Positions 8,241 to 17,205 are shown, counted from the first letter of the stretch. The stretch: DNA of 64,000 bases from JACVRW01 sp963716215 (GCA_963716215.1 OY970298.1:4092001-4156000); one strand, 5' to 3'. Translations and numbers: made by a program. The notes: a model not told the origin generated them from the sequence alone.

Positions 8241-10236
8241 ACGGCTCCACCTCGACCCGGTTGTCGTTGAAGGTGGGCGCGTTCCCGAGCTCGGTCAGCG
8301 CCTGCGACGTGGTGGCCTGCCCGCTGCGCCCGTCGGCGTAGTCGGAGTTCCACCAGCCCATCGGCGCCACCAGCACCCCGGGCCGGGCGTCGTCGGATAC
8401 GCGCACCAGGCAGCGGAACGAGCCGCGGTCGTTGAACACCCTCACCTCGCCACCGTCGCGAACGCCCCGCGCGCCCGCGTCGGCGGGGTGCAGGACAACC
8501 TCGGGGGCGGGCTGCGCCGAGTGCTGGCGCTCCTGGTTGGCGAACGTGGAGTTGAGGAACAGGTGCGTCTTCGGCGTGATCATCGCCAGCGGGAAGCGCT
8601 CGGCCAGCCCGGCGTCGGCCACCTCGACCGGGGGGAGGTAGTCCGCGTGCATGGTCAGCTTGCCGGTCTCGGTGCCGAAGCCACCCTCGGCGTGCGGGGT
8701 CGGTCCCTGGCCGAGGTCGATCTTGCGCCACCCGCGCGTGCGCAGGTCGCCCTCGTCGAACCCAGCTAGCAGCGCATCGACCAGCTCGCGGTCGGTATCG
8801 CGAAAGCAGTCGTCGTCGAGGCCGAGGCGGGCGGCGATCAGACGGAACGCCTCGGTGTTCGGCCTCGCCTCGCCGAGCGGCTCGATCGCCGGCTCGTTGA
8901 AGGTCAGATAGTGATGGCCCCAGGAGAACACCACGTCGAGGTGCTCGAGCTGGGTGGTGGCGGGCAACACGACGTCGGCGTGCGCCGCTGTGTCGGTCAT
9001 GAACTGCTCGAGCACGACGACGAACAGGTCGTCGCGCCGCAGGCCCTCGAGCACGCCCTCCTGGTCGGGCGCGATCGCGGCCGGGTTGGAGTTCCAGCAC
9101 ACGAACGCCTTGATCGGGGGGTCCAGCTCGGGGTCGGTGAGCGCCTGGCCGAGCTGGGACATGTTGATCGTCCGGACCGGGTCGCGCCGGAGGTCCTCGC
9201 GCTTGAGGGCGTAGTCGCTCACGGCCGCCGCGGTGGCGAGCGGGATGTAGGAGCAGCCGCCGCCGCGGTCGCGCCAGGCCCCGGTCAGCGCGGGCAAGGA
9301 GGCGATCGTCGAGTACGCCGTCGGCGCCCCCATGTGGCGCTGGGCGCCGACGCCGAGGCGCAGCAGCGCGGGGCGAGTGGACGCGAACTCGCGACCTACG
9401 CGCTGGATGTCAGCGGCGGGGACGCCGCAGATCTCCGAACAGCCCTCGACGGTATGGCCGTCGAGCGTTGCCAGCAGCTCGTCGTAGCCCTCCGTGTGGG
9501 CGCGGCACCAGTCGTCGTCGTGCAGGCCGGCGTCGACGATCGCCCGCATCATCCCGATCGCCAGCGCGGCGTCGGTGCCGGGTATCGGGGTCAGGTGCTC
9601 GTCCGCCACGCGCGCCGTGCGGGAGCGGAATGGGTCGACCACCACGAGGCGCGCGCCGGCGGCGCGCGCGTCGAGCAGCTTGCGCCACAGGTGCGGGGCC
9701 GTCGACAACGGGTTCCAGCCCCACACCAACACGTAGCGGGCGTTGGGCCACTCCTCGGGATCGACCTCGGGCGAGAGGCCGTGGGTCATGGCGGTGCCGG
9801 TGTAGCCGGCGGTGGCGCAGATCGTGCGCTCGAGCGTCGTGGCGCCCAGCGCGTTCATCACCCGAGCGCTCATGACGTCGCCCTGGATCAGACCCTGGGT
9901 GCCCATGTAGGAGTAGGGCAGGATCGACTCGCCGCCGAACTCGTCGCGCGCCCGGGTCAGACCCTCCGCCACGCGATCGAGCGCCTCGTCCCAGGTTGCC
10001 TCCCGCAGGTCGCCTCTATCGCGCACCAGCGGCCGCAGGATCCGCTCGTCGGAGTAGACGCGGTCGAGGTAGTTCGAGACCTTCCCGCACAGGAACCCGA
10101 CGGTGATCGGATGGTCCGGGTCACCCTGGAGCTTGACCGCGCGCCCGTCCTCGACGGTCACGTGCATCGCACAGGTGTCGGGACAGTCGTGCGGACAGGC
10201 GCCGCGCACGAGGCTCACCGGGGCCATGTGACGCAT
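8230..10236 (-). CDS. Molybdopterin-dependent oxidoreductase (DMSO reductase superfamily)
   Basis: 668 residues. The N-terminus binds a [4Fe-4S] cluster through CPHDCPDTC and a distal FLCGK. It is followed by the molybdopterin oxidoreductase domain and, from about residue 550, the dinucleotide-binding domain (ITPKTHLFLNSTFANQ). The cofactor would be Mo/W-bis-MGD. There is no Tat signal, so it is probably cytoplasmic. No electron-transfer or anchor subunit is adjacent, so the substrate cannot be assigned; formate dehydrogenase-like or thiosulfate/polysulfide-like activities are possible. A second ATG three codons in is an alternative start. Confidence 0.85.
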   Translation of the reverse strand: MRHMAPVSLVRGACPHDCPDTCAMHVTVEDGRAVKLQGDPDHPITVGFLCGKVSNYLDRVYSDERILRPLVRDRGDLREATWDEALDRVAEGLTRARDEFGGESILPYSYMGTQGLIQGDVMSARVMNALGATTLERTICATAGYTGTAMTHGLSPEVDPEEWPNARYVLVWGWNPLSTAPHLWRKLLDARAAGARLVVVDPFRSRTARVADEHLTPIPGTDAALAIGMMRAIVDAGLHDDDWCRAHTEGYDELLATLDGHTVEGCSEICGVPAADIQRVGREFASTRPALLRLGVGAQRHMGAPTAYSTIASLPALTGAWRDRGGGCSYIPLATAAAVSDYALKREDLRRDPVRTINMSQLGQALTDPELDPPIKAFVCWNSNPAAIAPDQEGVLEGLRRDDLFVVVLEQFMTDTAAHADVVLPATTQLEHLDVVFSWGHHYLTFNEPAIEPLGEARPNTEAFRLIAARLGLDDDCFRDTDRELVDALLAGFDEGDLRTRGWRKIDLGQGPTPHAEGGFGTETGKLTMHADYLPPVEVADAGLAERFPLAMITPKTHLFLNSTFANQERQHSAQPAPEVVLHPADAGARGVRDGGEVRVFNDRGSFRCLVRVSDDARPGVLVAPMGWWNSDYADGRSGQATTSQALTELGNAPTFNDNRVEVEPFTR

Positions 10237-10243
10237 AGTACGC

Positions 10244-10846
10244 CTAGAGCGCTTGGCGACCGCGCAGGGCGCGGCCGAGCGTGATCTCGTCGGCGTACTC
10301 GAGGTCTGAGCCCACCGGCAGCCCGCTGGCCAGCCGGGTGACCACCAGCGTCGGCGACCGTTCGCGCAGCGCGTCGGCGAGGTAGAGCGCCGTCGCCTCG
10401 CCCGTCGTCGTGGCGTTGGTTGCGATCACGACCTCGCTCAGGGCCGCGCCGTTCGACACCCGCCCCAGCAGCTCGCCGATGTGCAGGTCCTCCGGGTCGA
10501 CGCCGTCAATCGGCGACAGCGCTCCGCCGAGCACGTGATAGCGGCCGTGGAACTCCCCTGAGCGCTCGATCGGGATCACGTCGCTGGGCTGCTCGACGAC
10601 GCAGATTGTCGCCTGCTCGCGGCGCTCGTCCTGGCAGATGCGACAGGTCGGCTCCGTGGCGAGGTTGAAGCAAACCTCGCAGTGCCCGACCTTCTCCTTG
10701 ACCTCGCGGATCGAGTCGGCCAGGGCCAGCGCCTCCTCGTCGGAAACGCTCAGGATGTGGAACGCCAGCCGCTGCGCCGTGCGCTGTCCGATGCCGGGCA
10801 GGCGAGCGAGCTCGGTGATCAGGCGGTTGACCGGTGCCGCGAACAA
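10244..10846 (-). CDS. recR: Recombination protein RecR
   Basis: 200 residues, the normal length. A helix-hairpin-helix (LPGIGQRTAQRLAFH) near residue 20 is followed by the four-cysteine zinc motif CEVCFNLATEPTCRIC and a Toprim domain. RecR works with RecF and RecO to load RecA onto SSB-coated gapped DNA. It is the last gene of the dnaX-ybaB-recR set, an order conserved across many bacteria. Confidence 0.97.
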   Translation of the reverse strand: MFAAPVNRLITELARLPGIGQRTAQRLAFHILSVSDEEALALADSIREVKEKVGHCEVCFNLATEPTCRICQDERREQATICVVEQPSDVIPIERSGEFHGRYHVLGGALSPIDGVDPEDLHIGELLGRVSNGAALSEVVIATNATTTGEATALYLADALRERSPTLVVTRLASGLPVGSDLEYADEITLGRALRGRQAL

Positions 10847-10882
10847 GCGGTCAAATCTAGTGGCGCGAGCGGCGCACCAGGG

Positions 10883-11227
10883 TCAGAAGCCCGGCAGGCC
10901 GAGCCCGCCTAGCCCGCCCGGCCCGCCGAGACCGCCGGTGGCGGCGCTCATCTTCGTGGCGGCGAGCTCCTGGGCGGAGCGGACTCCCTCGTTGACCGCG
11001 GCCAGCACCATGTCCTGGAGCAGCTCCACGTCCTCCGGGTCCACGGCCTCCGGGTCGATCCGCAGCTCCCTGATCTCCAGGTCGCCGGTGATCTTGAGCG
11101 TGACCATGCCGCCCCCGGCGCTGGCCTCCACCACCTCGTTCTTCAGCTCTTCCTGAGCCTTCGCCATGTCGGCCTGCATCTTCTGGACCTGCTTGAGCAT
11201 GGCGTTCATGTTGGGCTGGCCGGCCAT
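10883..11227 (-). CDS. ybaB: YbaB/EbfC family nucleoid-associated protein
   Basis: 114 residues with the family signature: an N-terminal helix NMNAMLKQVQKMQADMAKAQ, a central beta region (GGGMVTLKITGDLEIREL), and a Gly/Leu-rich tail. Members form dimers that bind DNA without strong sequence preference. The position between dnaX and recR is the classic context. Confidence 0.95.
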   Translation of the reverse strand: MAGQPNMNAMLKQVQKMQADMAKAQEELKNEVVEASAGGGMVTLKITGDLEIRELRIDPEAVDPEDVELLQDMVLAAVNEGVRSAQELAATKMSAATGGLGGPGGLGGLGLPGF

Positions 11228-11230
11228 CGC

Positions 11231-12907
11231 CTACCGCTCCTCTTCGTCGAAGACTTCCTCTGCGGCGAACTCCGCTCGCAGACGTTCGATCAGCTCCGCC
11301 TCGTCGAGCAGCGCCGGCCCGGCGGGCGTGGCGTCCTCGCGCAGCTCGTAGTCCACCGCGAGCGTGTGTCCGGTCAGGCCGCGCACGGCGCGCTGGACCA
11401 GCTCCCGGTTCGCCTCGGCCTTCTTCTTCACGAAGGCGGCGTCGGGCGGGAACGCGACCGTCAGCCGCTCCGCCTCGACCGCCATCGGCCGAGCAGCGGC
11501 GAGCGCCGCTCCCAGCATCCCGTTCTCCTCCGTGACCGCCTCGGCCACCGCGGGCCAGATCGCCTGAAGCTGCTCGAGATCCACGGCGCCGACGGGCACC
11601 GGCTGCTCCTCGGCCTCCGGCTCGGCAGCCACCGCCGCCACCGGCCCGCCTGCCGCTGAGCGCGCGGGCGCCTGAACGGGCGCGGGCGGCTCGGAGGCCG
11701 AGGGGGCGGGCGCTTCCGCGGGCTGCTTCGCGGGCGCGGTGGCCTTCGCGCCCTCGCCCAGCCGCGCCTCCAGCTGCTCGATGCGGAACATCAGGGCCTG
11801 CAGCGACAGGTCGGCCTGGGGCTGGGTGCCCTTCAACAGCGCCATCTCCAGCTGGATGCGCGGCTCCGAGCCGTCCTTGACCGCGGCGATCGCCGCCGCC
11901 AGGAAGTCGATCACCCGCAGGATCTCGCCCTGCGAGAAACGCTCCGCCTGCTGTGCCAGGCGGTCGGTGTGCTCGGCGGTGACCGAGAAGGAGTCGGGCA
12001 CCTCGCCCAGGGTCTGAACGACGAACAGGTGGCGCAGGTGGGCCGACAGGTCGCGCATGAACTGGGTGAAGTCGCGCCCGGAGGCCGACAGGCGCTCAAC
12101 GGCGAGCAGCGCCGCGCGCGGGTCGCGGTCCGCAAGCGCCTCGGCGGTGTCGAGCACCAGCTCGGCGTCGGCCACGCCGAGGATGTCGCGCACGTCGTCG
12201 AGCTTCACCTCTCGGCCGCCGTAGGTGACCAGCTGCTCGAGCGTGCCGAGCGCGTCGCGGAAGCTGCCGGTTGCGGACCGCGCCAGCATGCCGGCGGCCG
12301 GGTCCGGCAGGTCGATCTCCTCCTCGGCGGCCACACGGCGCAGGACACCGGCGATCTGGTCGAGCGAGGGGCGCTGGAAGTCGAAGCGGTGGCAGCGGTC
12401 GACGATCGTGGCCGGCACCTTGTGCGCCTCGGTCGTCGCCAGTACGAACACCACGTGCGGCGGCGGCTCCTCGAGCGTCTTCAGGAACGCATTCCACGCC
12501 GCCGGGGAGAGCATGTGCGCCTCGTCGAGGATGTACACGCGCCGACCGCCCTGCATCGGCGCGAGCCCGACGTTCTCGCGCAGCTCGCGGATGTCGTCCA
12601 CGGAGTTGTTGGAGGCGGCGTCCATCTCGACCACGTCCAGCGAGGTGCCCGAGAGGATCGCCTGCGAGCGCGCGTCGGCCGGGTCGAAGTCGGTGCGCGG
12701 CCCGCCCTCGGCGTTGAGCGCGCAGGCGAGCAGCTTCGCCATCGAGGTCTTGCCGGTGCCGCGCGAGCCGACGAACAGGTACGCGTGATGGACCTTGTCC
12801 AGCTCGATCGCGTTGCGCAGCGTGCGGACGATGTGCTCCTGGCCGACCACCTCGTCAAAGGTCTTGGGGCGGTGGCGGCGGTAGAGGGAGAGCATCGGGC
12901 GACCCAT
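11231..12907 (-). CDS. dnaX: DNA polymerase III subunit gamma/tau
   Basis: 558 residues. The AAA+ clamp-loader domain has Walker A GSRGTGKTS near residue 45 and the DEAH Walker B (ILDEAHML). A Pro/Ala-rich linker (residues ~390-450) leads to a C-terminal tau-like domain. The zinc module that usually follows the Walker A helix (CGxC...C pattern) is absent: the segment reads GGPRTDFDPADARSQAI with no cysteines. No A-rich slippery sequence for programmed gamma/tau frameshifting is evident. The start could also be the ATG four codons downstream. Confidence 0.95.
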   Translation of the reverse strand: MGRPMLSLYRRHRPKTFDEVVGQEHIVRTLRNAIELDKVHHAYLFVGSRGTGKTSMAKLLACALNAEGGPRTDFDPADARSQAILSGTSLDVVEMDAASNNSVDDIRELRENVGLAPMQGGRRVYILDEAHMLSPAAWNAFLKTLEEPPPHVVFVLATTEAHKVPATIVDRCHRFDFQRPSLDQIAGVLRRVAAEEEIDLPDPAAGMLARSATGSFRDALGTLEQLVTYGGREVKLDDVRDILGVADAELVLDTAEALADRDPRAALLAVERLSASGRDFTQFMRDLSAHLRHLFVVQTLGEVPDSFSVTAEHTDRLAQQAERFSQGEILRVIDFLAAAIAAVKDGSEPRIQLEMALLKGTQPQADLSLQALMFRIEQLEARLGEGAKATAPAKQPAEAPAPSASEPPAPVQAPARSAAGGPVAAVAAEPEAEEQPVPVGAVDLEQLQAIWPAVAEAVTEENGMLGAALAAARPMAVEAERLTVAFPPDAAFVKKKAEANRELVQRAVRGLTGHTLAVDYELREDATPAGPALLDEAELIERLRAEFAAEEVFDEEER

Positions 12908-12927
12908 GCTAGCCGTGCTTCAGGCCG

Positions 12928-13318
12928 TCAGGCTTCGCGCGCGGCGGCGACCGCGGTGTCGCGGTCGGCGAACCACTCCAGGACCGCGATCTTGTCGTCC
13001 CTGAACGTGAACACGATGAAGATCGGCATCTCGCCGTCGATGCCGCTCGCCGCTCCGCGCATCCGCCAGGCACCGATCGCGAGCATCTTGTCGCCGTACT
13101 CGTCGAGGCTGTCGACCTCGATCTGCAGCGACTCCCACAGCGACTGCCCACTCCGTGCTGGTCGCGCGAATGGCCTCGCGCCCGCGGTAGGTCGCCTGCT
13201 CGGGCCAGTGCGGGCCCGTGCGGATCTCGGCGTCCTCCGTGTAGAGGTCGAAGACCCCGTCGACGTCCCCGGCGTTCCACTTCCTGGTGAGCTCGCGGAT
13301 TAGGTCTGCGTGGCTCAT
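12928..13318 (-). pseudogene. SnoaL-like (NTF2 fold) protein, frameshifted
   Basis: The first ~58 codons from the ATG at 13318 read MSHADLIRELTRKWNAGDVD and on to ATYRGREAIRATSTEW, a typical SnoaL/NTF2 start. Near 13147 the frame breaks; one extra G in a GGG run would explain it, because the next frame continues as LWESLQIEVDSLDEYGDKML and FIVFTFRDDKIAVLEWF to a stop at 12928. Corrected length is about 129 residues, normal for the fold. These proteins bind small ligands or act as isomerases or hydrolases; the role is unknown. A sequencing indel is as likely as a real mutation. Confidence 0.7.
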
Positions 13319-13335
13319 TTTGCGATAGGCGCGAA

Positions 13336-13620
13336 AAAGCGGACCGTGCACCCGTCCTCGAAGCTGGTCCTCGGGCGTGCCCGCCGATCTTCGGCTCCGG
13401 CCAGGCTGGTCCGCGGCGCACGAGCGGTATCGCTTAAGGCTGCTTCCTCCCGGATCTGACCTGGTTCGCGAGCGCTCGCCGCGCGGGACCCGGCCATCGA
13501 CGCCTCTGTCCGGCGTACTGACCCCGAGAGCCGAAGCCCCTCGAAACGGGAATTCAGCCCCGCTAGAGCGGATTGCGGGTGACAGGGCACCGCTACCTCC
13601 CCGCCTAGCACGGTCCGCGG
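13336..13620 (-). ncRNA. ffs: Signal recognition particle RNA, large bacterial type with Alu domain
   Basis: Read on the minus strand, the S domain has the hallmark CAGGTCAG...GGGAGGAAGCAGCC loop (about 13435-13462). The 5' part reads CCGTGCTAGGCGGGGAGGTA followed by GCGGTGCCCTGT, closely matching the Alu-domain start of Bacillus scRNA. The ends GGACCGTGC (13616-13608) and GCACGGTCC (13349-13341) pair to close the molecule. Its length of ~285 nt fits the large SRP RNA class. It lies upstream of dnaX, as in many bacteria. A run of U (minus strand 13339-13335) directly after the closing stem is the terminator. Exact ends are estimated. Confidence 0.92.
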
Positions 13621-13623
13621 GGG

Positions 13624-13629
13624 AGTTTA
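13624..13629 (-). promoter_or_regulatory. Possible -10 element of the SRP RNA promoter
   Basis: TAAACT on the minus strand lies 7-8 bases before the predicted SRP RNA 5' end and overlaps the TAA stop of the upstream GNAT gene. No clear -35 element is seen. Confidence 0.35.
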
Positions 13630-14094
13630 GAGCTTTCGCCCCAGATAGAGGCTGCGCCCCGGCGGCTTGGACTCCGTCTCGAAGCCCATCGCGCGGTAGA
13701 GCGCGATCGCGTCGGTGTTGACCTCGTTCACGTCGAGGGCGATGCGCAGGCACCCGCGCGCGCGGGCGCTCTCGAACGCCGCGCCCACCAGGGTGCGGCC
13801 GAGCCCCGTCCGGCGGGCGCTGCGGTCGACGAACAGGTCCTCGAGCCAGCAGTCCTGGGCACCGGTCCAGACCGAGAGCCGGTAGCGCAACTGGCACACG
13901 CCGCTCGCCGCCTCCTGGCCGTCGGGAGCGGCCAGCAAGAACTCCGTCGCGGGGTCCTCGAGCAGGGCATCGACCGTCGCACGGATCACCCCATCGGCCG
14001 GGCTGGTGTTCTCCATGTGGTCCCGGAACCCCGCGATCAGCGAGGCGACGCTCTCGGCGTCGTCGGTGCCAGCCAGCCAGACGCGCGCGCTCAT
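13627..14094 (-). CDS. GNAT family N-acetyltransferase
   Basis: 155 residues from the ATG at 14094; an ATG seven codons upstream is less likely. The acetyl-CoA binding motif is WLEDLFVDRSARRTGLGRTLV (residues ~85-105), with the R-x-x-G-x-G pattern as RRTGLG, followed by NTDAIALYRAMGFE near the C-terminus. The substrate is unknown. Only 20 bases separate it from the divergent ridA, so the promoters must overlap coding sequence. Confidence 0.85.
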   Translation of the reverse strand: MSARVWLAGTDDAESVASLIAGFRDHMENTSPADGVIRATVDALLEDPATEFLLAAPDGQEAASGVCQLRYRLSVWTGAQDCWLEDLFVDRSARRTGLGRTLVGAAFESARARGCLRIALDVNEVNTDAIALYRAMGFETESKPPGRSLYLGRKL

Positions 14095-14114
14095 CGCCCC
14101 ATAGAGTGCCAGCA

Positions 14115-14501
14115 ATGCCCAATCGCGAATCCGTCTCCACTGACTCCGCTCCCGCCGCCATCGGCCCCTACTCGCAGGGGATGAAGGCCAGCGGGCTGAT
14201 GTTCTGCTCTGGCCAGATCCCGCTCGACCCGTCGAGCGGCGAGCTCGTCAAGGACGAGATCGAGGGTCAGGCGCGGCGCTGCCTCGAGAACCTCGCGGCC
14301 GTCGCGGAGGCCGGAGGCGCATCGCTGGCGAACGCCGTGCGCTGCACGGTCTGGCTCACCGACATGAACGACTTCGCGCGCGTGAACGAGGTCTACGGCG
14401 AGTTCTTCGAGGGCGGCGACCCGCCCGCCCGCGTGGCGATCGCCGTATCGGCGCTGCCGAAGGGCGCCGACGTGGAGATCGACGCGATCATCGCGCTCTA
14501 G
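14115..14501 (+). CDS. ridA: RidA family reactive imine/enamine deaminase
   Basis: 128 residues, the usual length. It carries the family signatures IGPYSQGM at the N-terminus, CSGQIPLDPSSGE, the conserved Arg in NAVRCTVWLTDM, and PPARVAIAVSALPKGADVEID at the C-terminus. RidA trimers hydrolyse reactive 2-aminoacrylate and related imines released by PLP enzymes. The start at 14115 is preferred over an ATG three codons upstream. Confidence 0.92.
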   Translation: MPNRESVSTDSAPAAIGPYSQGMKASGLMFCSGQIPLDPSSGELVKDEIEGQARRCLENLAAVAEAGGASLANAVRCTVWLTDMNDFARVNEVYGEFFEGGDPPARVAIAVSALPKGADVEIDAIIAL

Positions 14502-15106
14502 GGCGCCCGGGACCCCTCCTTCGCGAGCTTCCCGAGCTCGCGGATCTGGAACGCGCGGAATATGTCGTTCACGCCGTGGAACAACGCCCAGATGCCGGCG
14601 AACACGAGCAGCACGTAGGCCTTGTCGATGAGGAACTGCCCGCCCGTCCAGAACGCGAGCACGATCATCGCCACGCCCGAGATCAGTCCGAACCACCAGA
14701 GCTGGTTGGCCTCGCGCTCCCCGAAGGCCTGGATGATCCAGAAGAAGCCGACGATCAGGAACAGGAAGCCCAGGATGTCGGCGACTCCGGCGAAGGTGTT
14801 CTCCGGGCTGATCAGGGAGATCACGCCCGCCACCACCAGCAAGACCCCGAAGAACCACATCACGAGCCGAAGCCAGCCCTGCGTGAACGCGCCCAGCGCA
14901 AGCTGCTGGATGCCGGAGGCGATGAACATGATCCCGATCAGCACGCCGACGGTGGTGACCGACGCGTCGTCGAACTGCAGGATCACCAACGCGATCACGA
15001 TCCAGATCGCGCCGAGCACCAGCCACAGCGGCCAGAGCCGGCTGAGCTGAATGCCGGCCTCCTCGAGTGCGGGCCGGGGGTCGACCCCGGGCGACGTAGC
15101 TTCCAT
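14498..15106 (-). CDS. HdeD/DUF308 family membrane protein
   Basis: 202 residues with six predicted transmembrane helices in three hairpin pairs (for example LWPLWLVLGAIWIVIALVIL and IMFIASGIQQLALGAF), the DUF308 repeat layout of HdeD. In enterobacteria HdeD supports acid resistance; the role here is not known. Its stop overlaps the stop of the convergent ridA. Confidence 0.82.
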   Translation of the reverse strand: MEATSPGVDPRPALEEAGIQLSRLWPLWLVLGAIWIVIALVILQFDDASVTTVGVLIGIMFIASGIQQLALGAFTQGWLRLVMWFFGVLLVVAGVISLISPENTFAGVADILGFLFLIVGFFWIIQAFGEREANQLWWFGLISGVAMIVLAFWTGGQFLIDKAYVLLVFAGIWALFHGVNDIFRAFQIRELGKLAKEGSRAP

Positions 15107-15139
15107 GCGACCTCCTGTAGTGGGAATCCGCGCGAAAGG

Positions 15140-16285
15140 CTACGTGGTCGCGGCACGTGTCCGCACGGCGAGGTGGCCCGCGAGCGCGGCGACCACGAGC
15201 AGCACCGCGCACACGCACGCGAGCGCTCCGGCCAGGCCGAGCAGCTCCGCCAGCAGGCCGATCGCCGGCGGCCCGGTGAGCAGGCCCGCGTAGCCCACGC
15301 TCGAGACGGCGGCCACGGCCGGCCCGGCAACGTCGGGGTCGTAGCCCGCTGCGCGCAGGGCGAGCGGGAACACCGAGGCTAACCCGAGACCCATCACGGC
15401 GAAGCCGGCGATCGCGCCCGCAGGGTTGCTGAGCACCAGCGCCGTTCCGAGGCCAACGGCACCCACCAGCGCGCCGGCGCGCCCGAGCGCTGCCGAGCCC
15501 AGCCGTTCCGCCAACCCGTCCGCGCTCAGGCGGCCGAAGCCCATGGCGAGGTTGAACGCGGCCAGCCCGGCCGGAGCGAGGCCGATCGCGGCGTCGGTCT
15601 CGCGCCGGATGAAGATGCCGCTCCAGTCGAACACGGCACCCTCGGCCAACAGCACGCAGAAGGCGATGGCCCCGAGCGCGGCGAGGCGGCGCGACGGCCT
15701 GGCGAAGCGGGGACCGTGGGAGGCCTCCCCGCCGACGGGCGGCAGCCAACGGGACGCGACCGCGGCCGCGGCGGCACCCGCGCATACGACGATCGCCAGG
15801 TGCGGCAGCGGGTCCAGGTCGGCGGACGTGGCCACGATGCCGATTCCCGCGCCGGCGAGCGCGCCGAACGAGAAGGCGGCGTGGAGCGAGTTGAAGATCC
15901 GCTTGGTGCCGGCCCGCTCCACCGCGAGCCCCTCGACGTTCATGGACACGTCGAGCACGCCGTTGGCGGCGCCCACGGCGAACGTGGCGAGCGCCAGCGT
16001 GGGCGCGTCGACGGCCAGCGCCGGGGCCACGCCCAACGCGAGCCAGATCGGCGCCGCCACCACCAGCCGGCGCGCCCCGACGGTCGCCATCAGCGCACCC
16101 GTTAGCGGCTGGGCGATCAGCAGGCCGACGGGTGCGCCGAACAGCGCCAGGCCGAGCGCGCCGGTTCCGAGGTCGAGCTCCTCGGCGATGTCGGGCAGCC
16201 GCGAGTACCAGGAGCTGAACACCAGCCCATTGAGAAAGAAGGCCGCGGTGACCGCGGCGCGCGCGCGAGCTACGTGAACCGGCAC
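15140..16285 (-). CDS. Major facilitator superfamily transporter
   Basis: 381 residues from a GTG start, with about 12 hydrophobic segments. N-terminal AAFFLNGLVFSSWYSRLPDI and the central MNVEGLAVERAGTKRIFNSL resemble the YbjJ-like (fucose permease type) MFS subgroup. The substrate is unknown; this subgroup is often annotated as putative efflux or sugar carriers. It lies 33 bases from the HdeD-like gene and may be co-transcribed with it. Confidence 0.82.
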   Translation of the reverse strand: MPVHVARARAAVTAAFFLNGLVFSSWYSRLPDIAEELDLGTGALGLALFGAPVGLLIAQPLTGALMATVGARRLVVAAPIWLALGVAPALAVDAPTLALATFAVGAANGVLDVSMNVEGLAVERAGTKRIFNSLHAAFSFGALAGAGIGIVATSADLDPLPHLAIVVCAGAAAAAVASRWLPPVGGEASHGPRFARPSRRLAALGAIAFCVLLAEGAVFDWSGIFIRRETDAAIGLAPAGLAAFNLAMGFGRLSADGLAERLGSAALGRAGALVGAVGLGTALVLSNPAGAIAGFAVMGLGLASVFPLALRAAGYDPDVAGPAVAAVSSVGYAGLLTGPPAIGLLAELLGLAGALACVCAVLLVVAALAGHLAVRTRAATT

Positions 16286-16301
16286 ACGTTCATGTACCCG
16301 G

Positions 16302-16562
16302 TTACGCCTCGACCAGCAGGATCAGGGTGTCCCCGTGCACGCCGTCTTGCTGCATCGCATCGGCGGCTTCCTTGGATTGCAGCGCGGCCTGAAGGGCGTC
16401 CATGTCGGGAACGTCGAGGAGCACCGCGGCGCGGGTCGGAGTCTCGGGGTCGAGGAACGTTCGGACGCTGACGCCGAGCGGGCCGAAGAACTCCTCGCGC
16501 TTGGGCGAGGCGAGCCAACGGTCGCTGTCATCGATTTCGTGGTACGCGATCACCAACGGCAT
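16302..16562 (-). CDS. Small hypothetical protein (possible alpha-beta barrel)
   Basis: 86 residues from the ATG at 16562, preceded by a good ribosome binding site (GGGGAGACCTCC). The sequence starts MPLVIAYHEIDDSDRWL and has an LDPETPTRAAVLLDVPDMDA core, suggesting a small ferredoxin-like alpha/beta fold. No catalytic motif is recognised. It sits 17 bases upstream of the MFS gene and may form an operon with it. Confidence 0.65.
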   Translation of the reverse strand: MPLVIAYHEIDDSDRWLASPKREEFFGPLGVSVRTFLDPETPTRAAVLLDVPDMDALQAALQSKEAADAMQQDGVHGDTLILLVEA

Positions 16563-16687
16563 GGAGGTCTCCCCTGTCAGGTTGGACGAGCGGGCGCCAG
16601 TCTCTCCACAAGTGGCGCCCGGGTGCAACCCAAATCATCCCCATGGGGTGATGCCGGCCTCCGGTTGGCCTGGAAGCCTCGCTGGAC

Positions 16688-17203
16688 ATGGGCATCTTGC
16701 GACATCGCGGCGACGAGCCCGGGGGCGAGCGGTTTCTCATGCGCGAGAAGCTGTTCGCGATCGGGGATGACTTCTGGATCGAGAACGACCAAGGGGAGCG
16801 GGCCTACAAGGTCAACGGCAAGGCCGTCCGGCTACGAGAGACATTCGTTCTCGAGAACACCTCGGGAGACGAGGTGGCGCGGATCAAGGAGCGCAAGCTC
16901 AGCATCCGCGACAAGATCGCCGTCGAGCGCTATGGCAACACCGTTGCGACCGTCCACAAGGCGCTGGTCGGGATCCGCGCTCGCTTCGCCATCGACGTCG
17001 AGCACGGCGCCGACATGAAGGCGCACGGCAACGTCGTCGACCACGAGTACAAGATCGAGCGCGACGGCGACACCGTCGCGACGATCTCCAAGAAATGGTT
17101 CCGCGTACGCGAGTCCTACGGTGTCGACATCGCGGCTGGCGAGGACGCCCCGCTGATCCTGGCGATCACCGTGGCCATCGACTCGCTGACCACCCGCGAC
17201 TGA
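16688..17203 (+). CDS. LURP-one-related family protein
   Basis: 171 residues. The core starts at FLMREKLFAIGDDFWIENDQ and continues with repeated twelve-stranded-barrel motifs such as AYKVNGKAVRLRETFVLEN and YKIERDGDTVATISKKWF, typical of LOR/Tubby-like proteins. Members may bind membranes or phospholipids; the function in bacteria is not established. An internal Met at 16739 (MREKLF) is an alternative start. Its stop lies three bases before the stop of the convergent sulfatase gene. Confidence 0.8.
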   Translation: MGILRHRGDEPGGERFLMREKLFAIGDDFWIENDQGERAYKVNGKAVRLRETFVLENTSGDEVARIKERKLSIRDKIAVERYGNTVATVHKALVGIRARFAIDVEHGADMKAHGNVVDHEYKIERDGDTVATISKKWFRVRESYGVDIAAGEDAPLILAITVAIDSLTTRD

Positions 17204-17205
17204 GC

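Noticed and set aside
11231..12907. Programmed frameshift site in dnaX
   Set aside because: No A-rich slippery heptamer with a following hairpin could be found; the protein is one continuous frame.
11969..13303. 444-codon open frame on the plus strand across dnaX
   Set aside because: It is the complement of a well-supported dnaX and has no recognisable motif.
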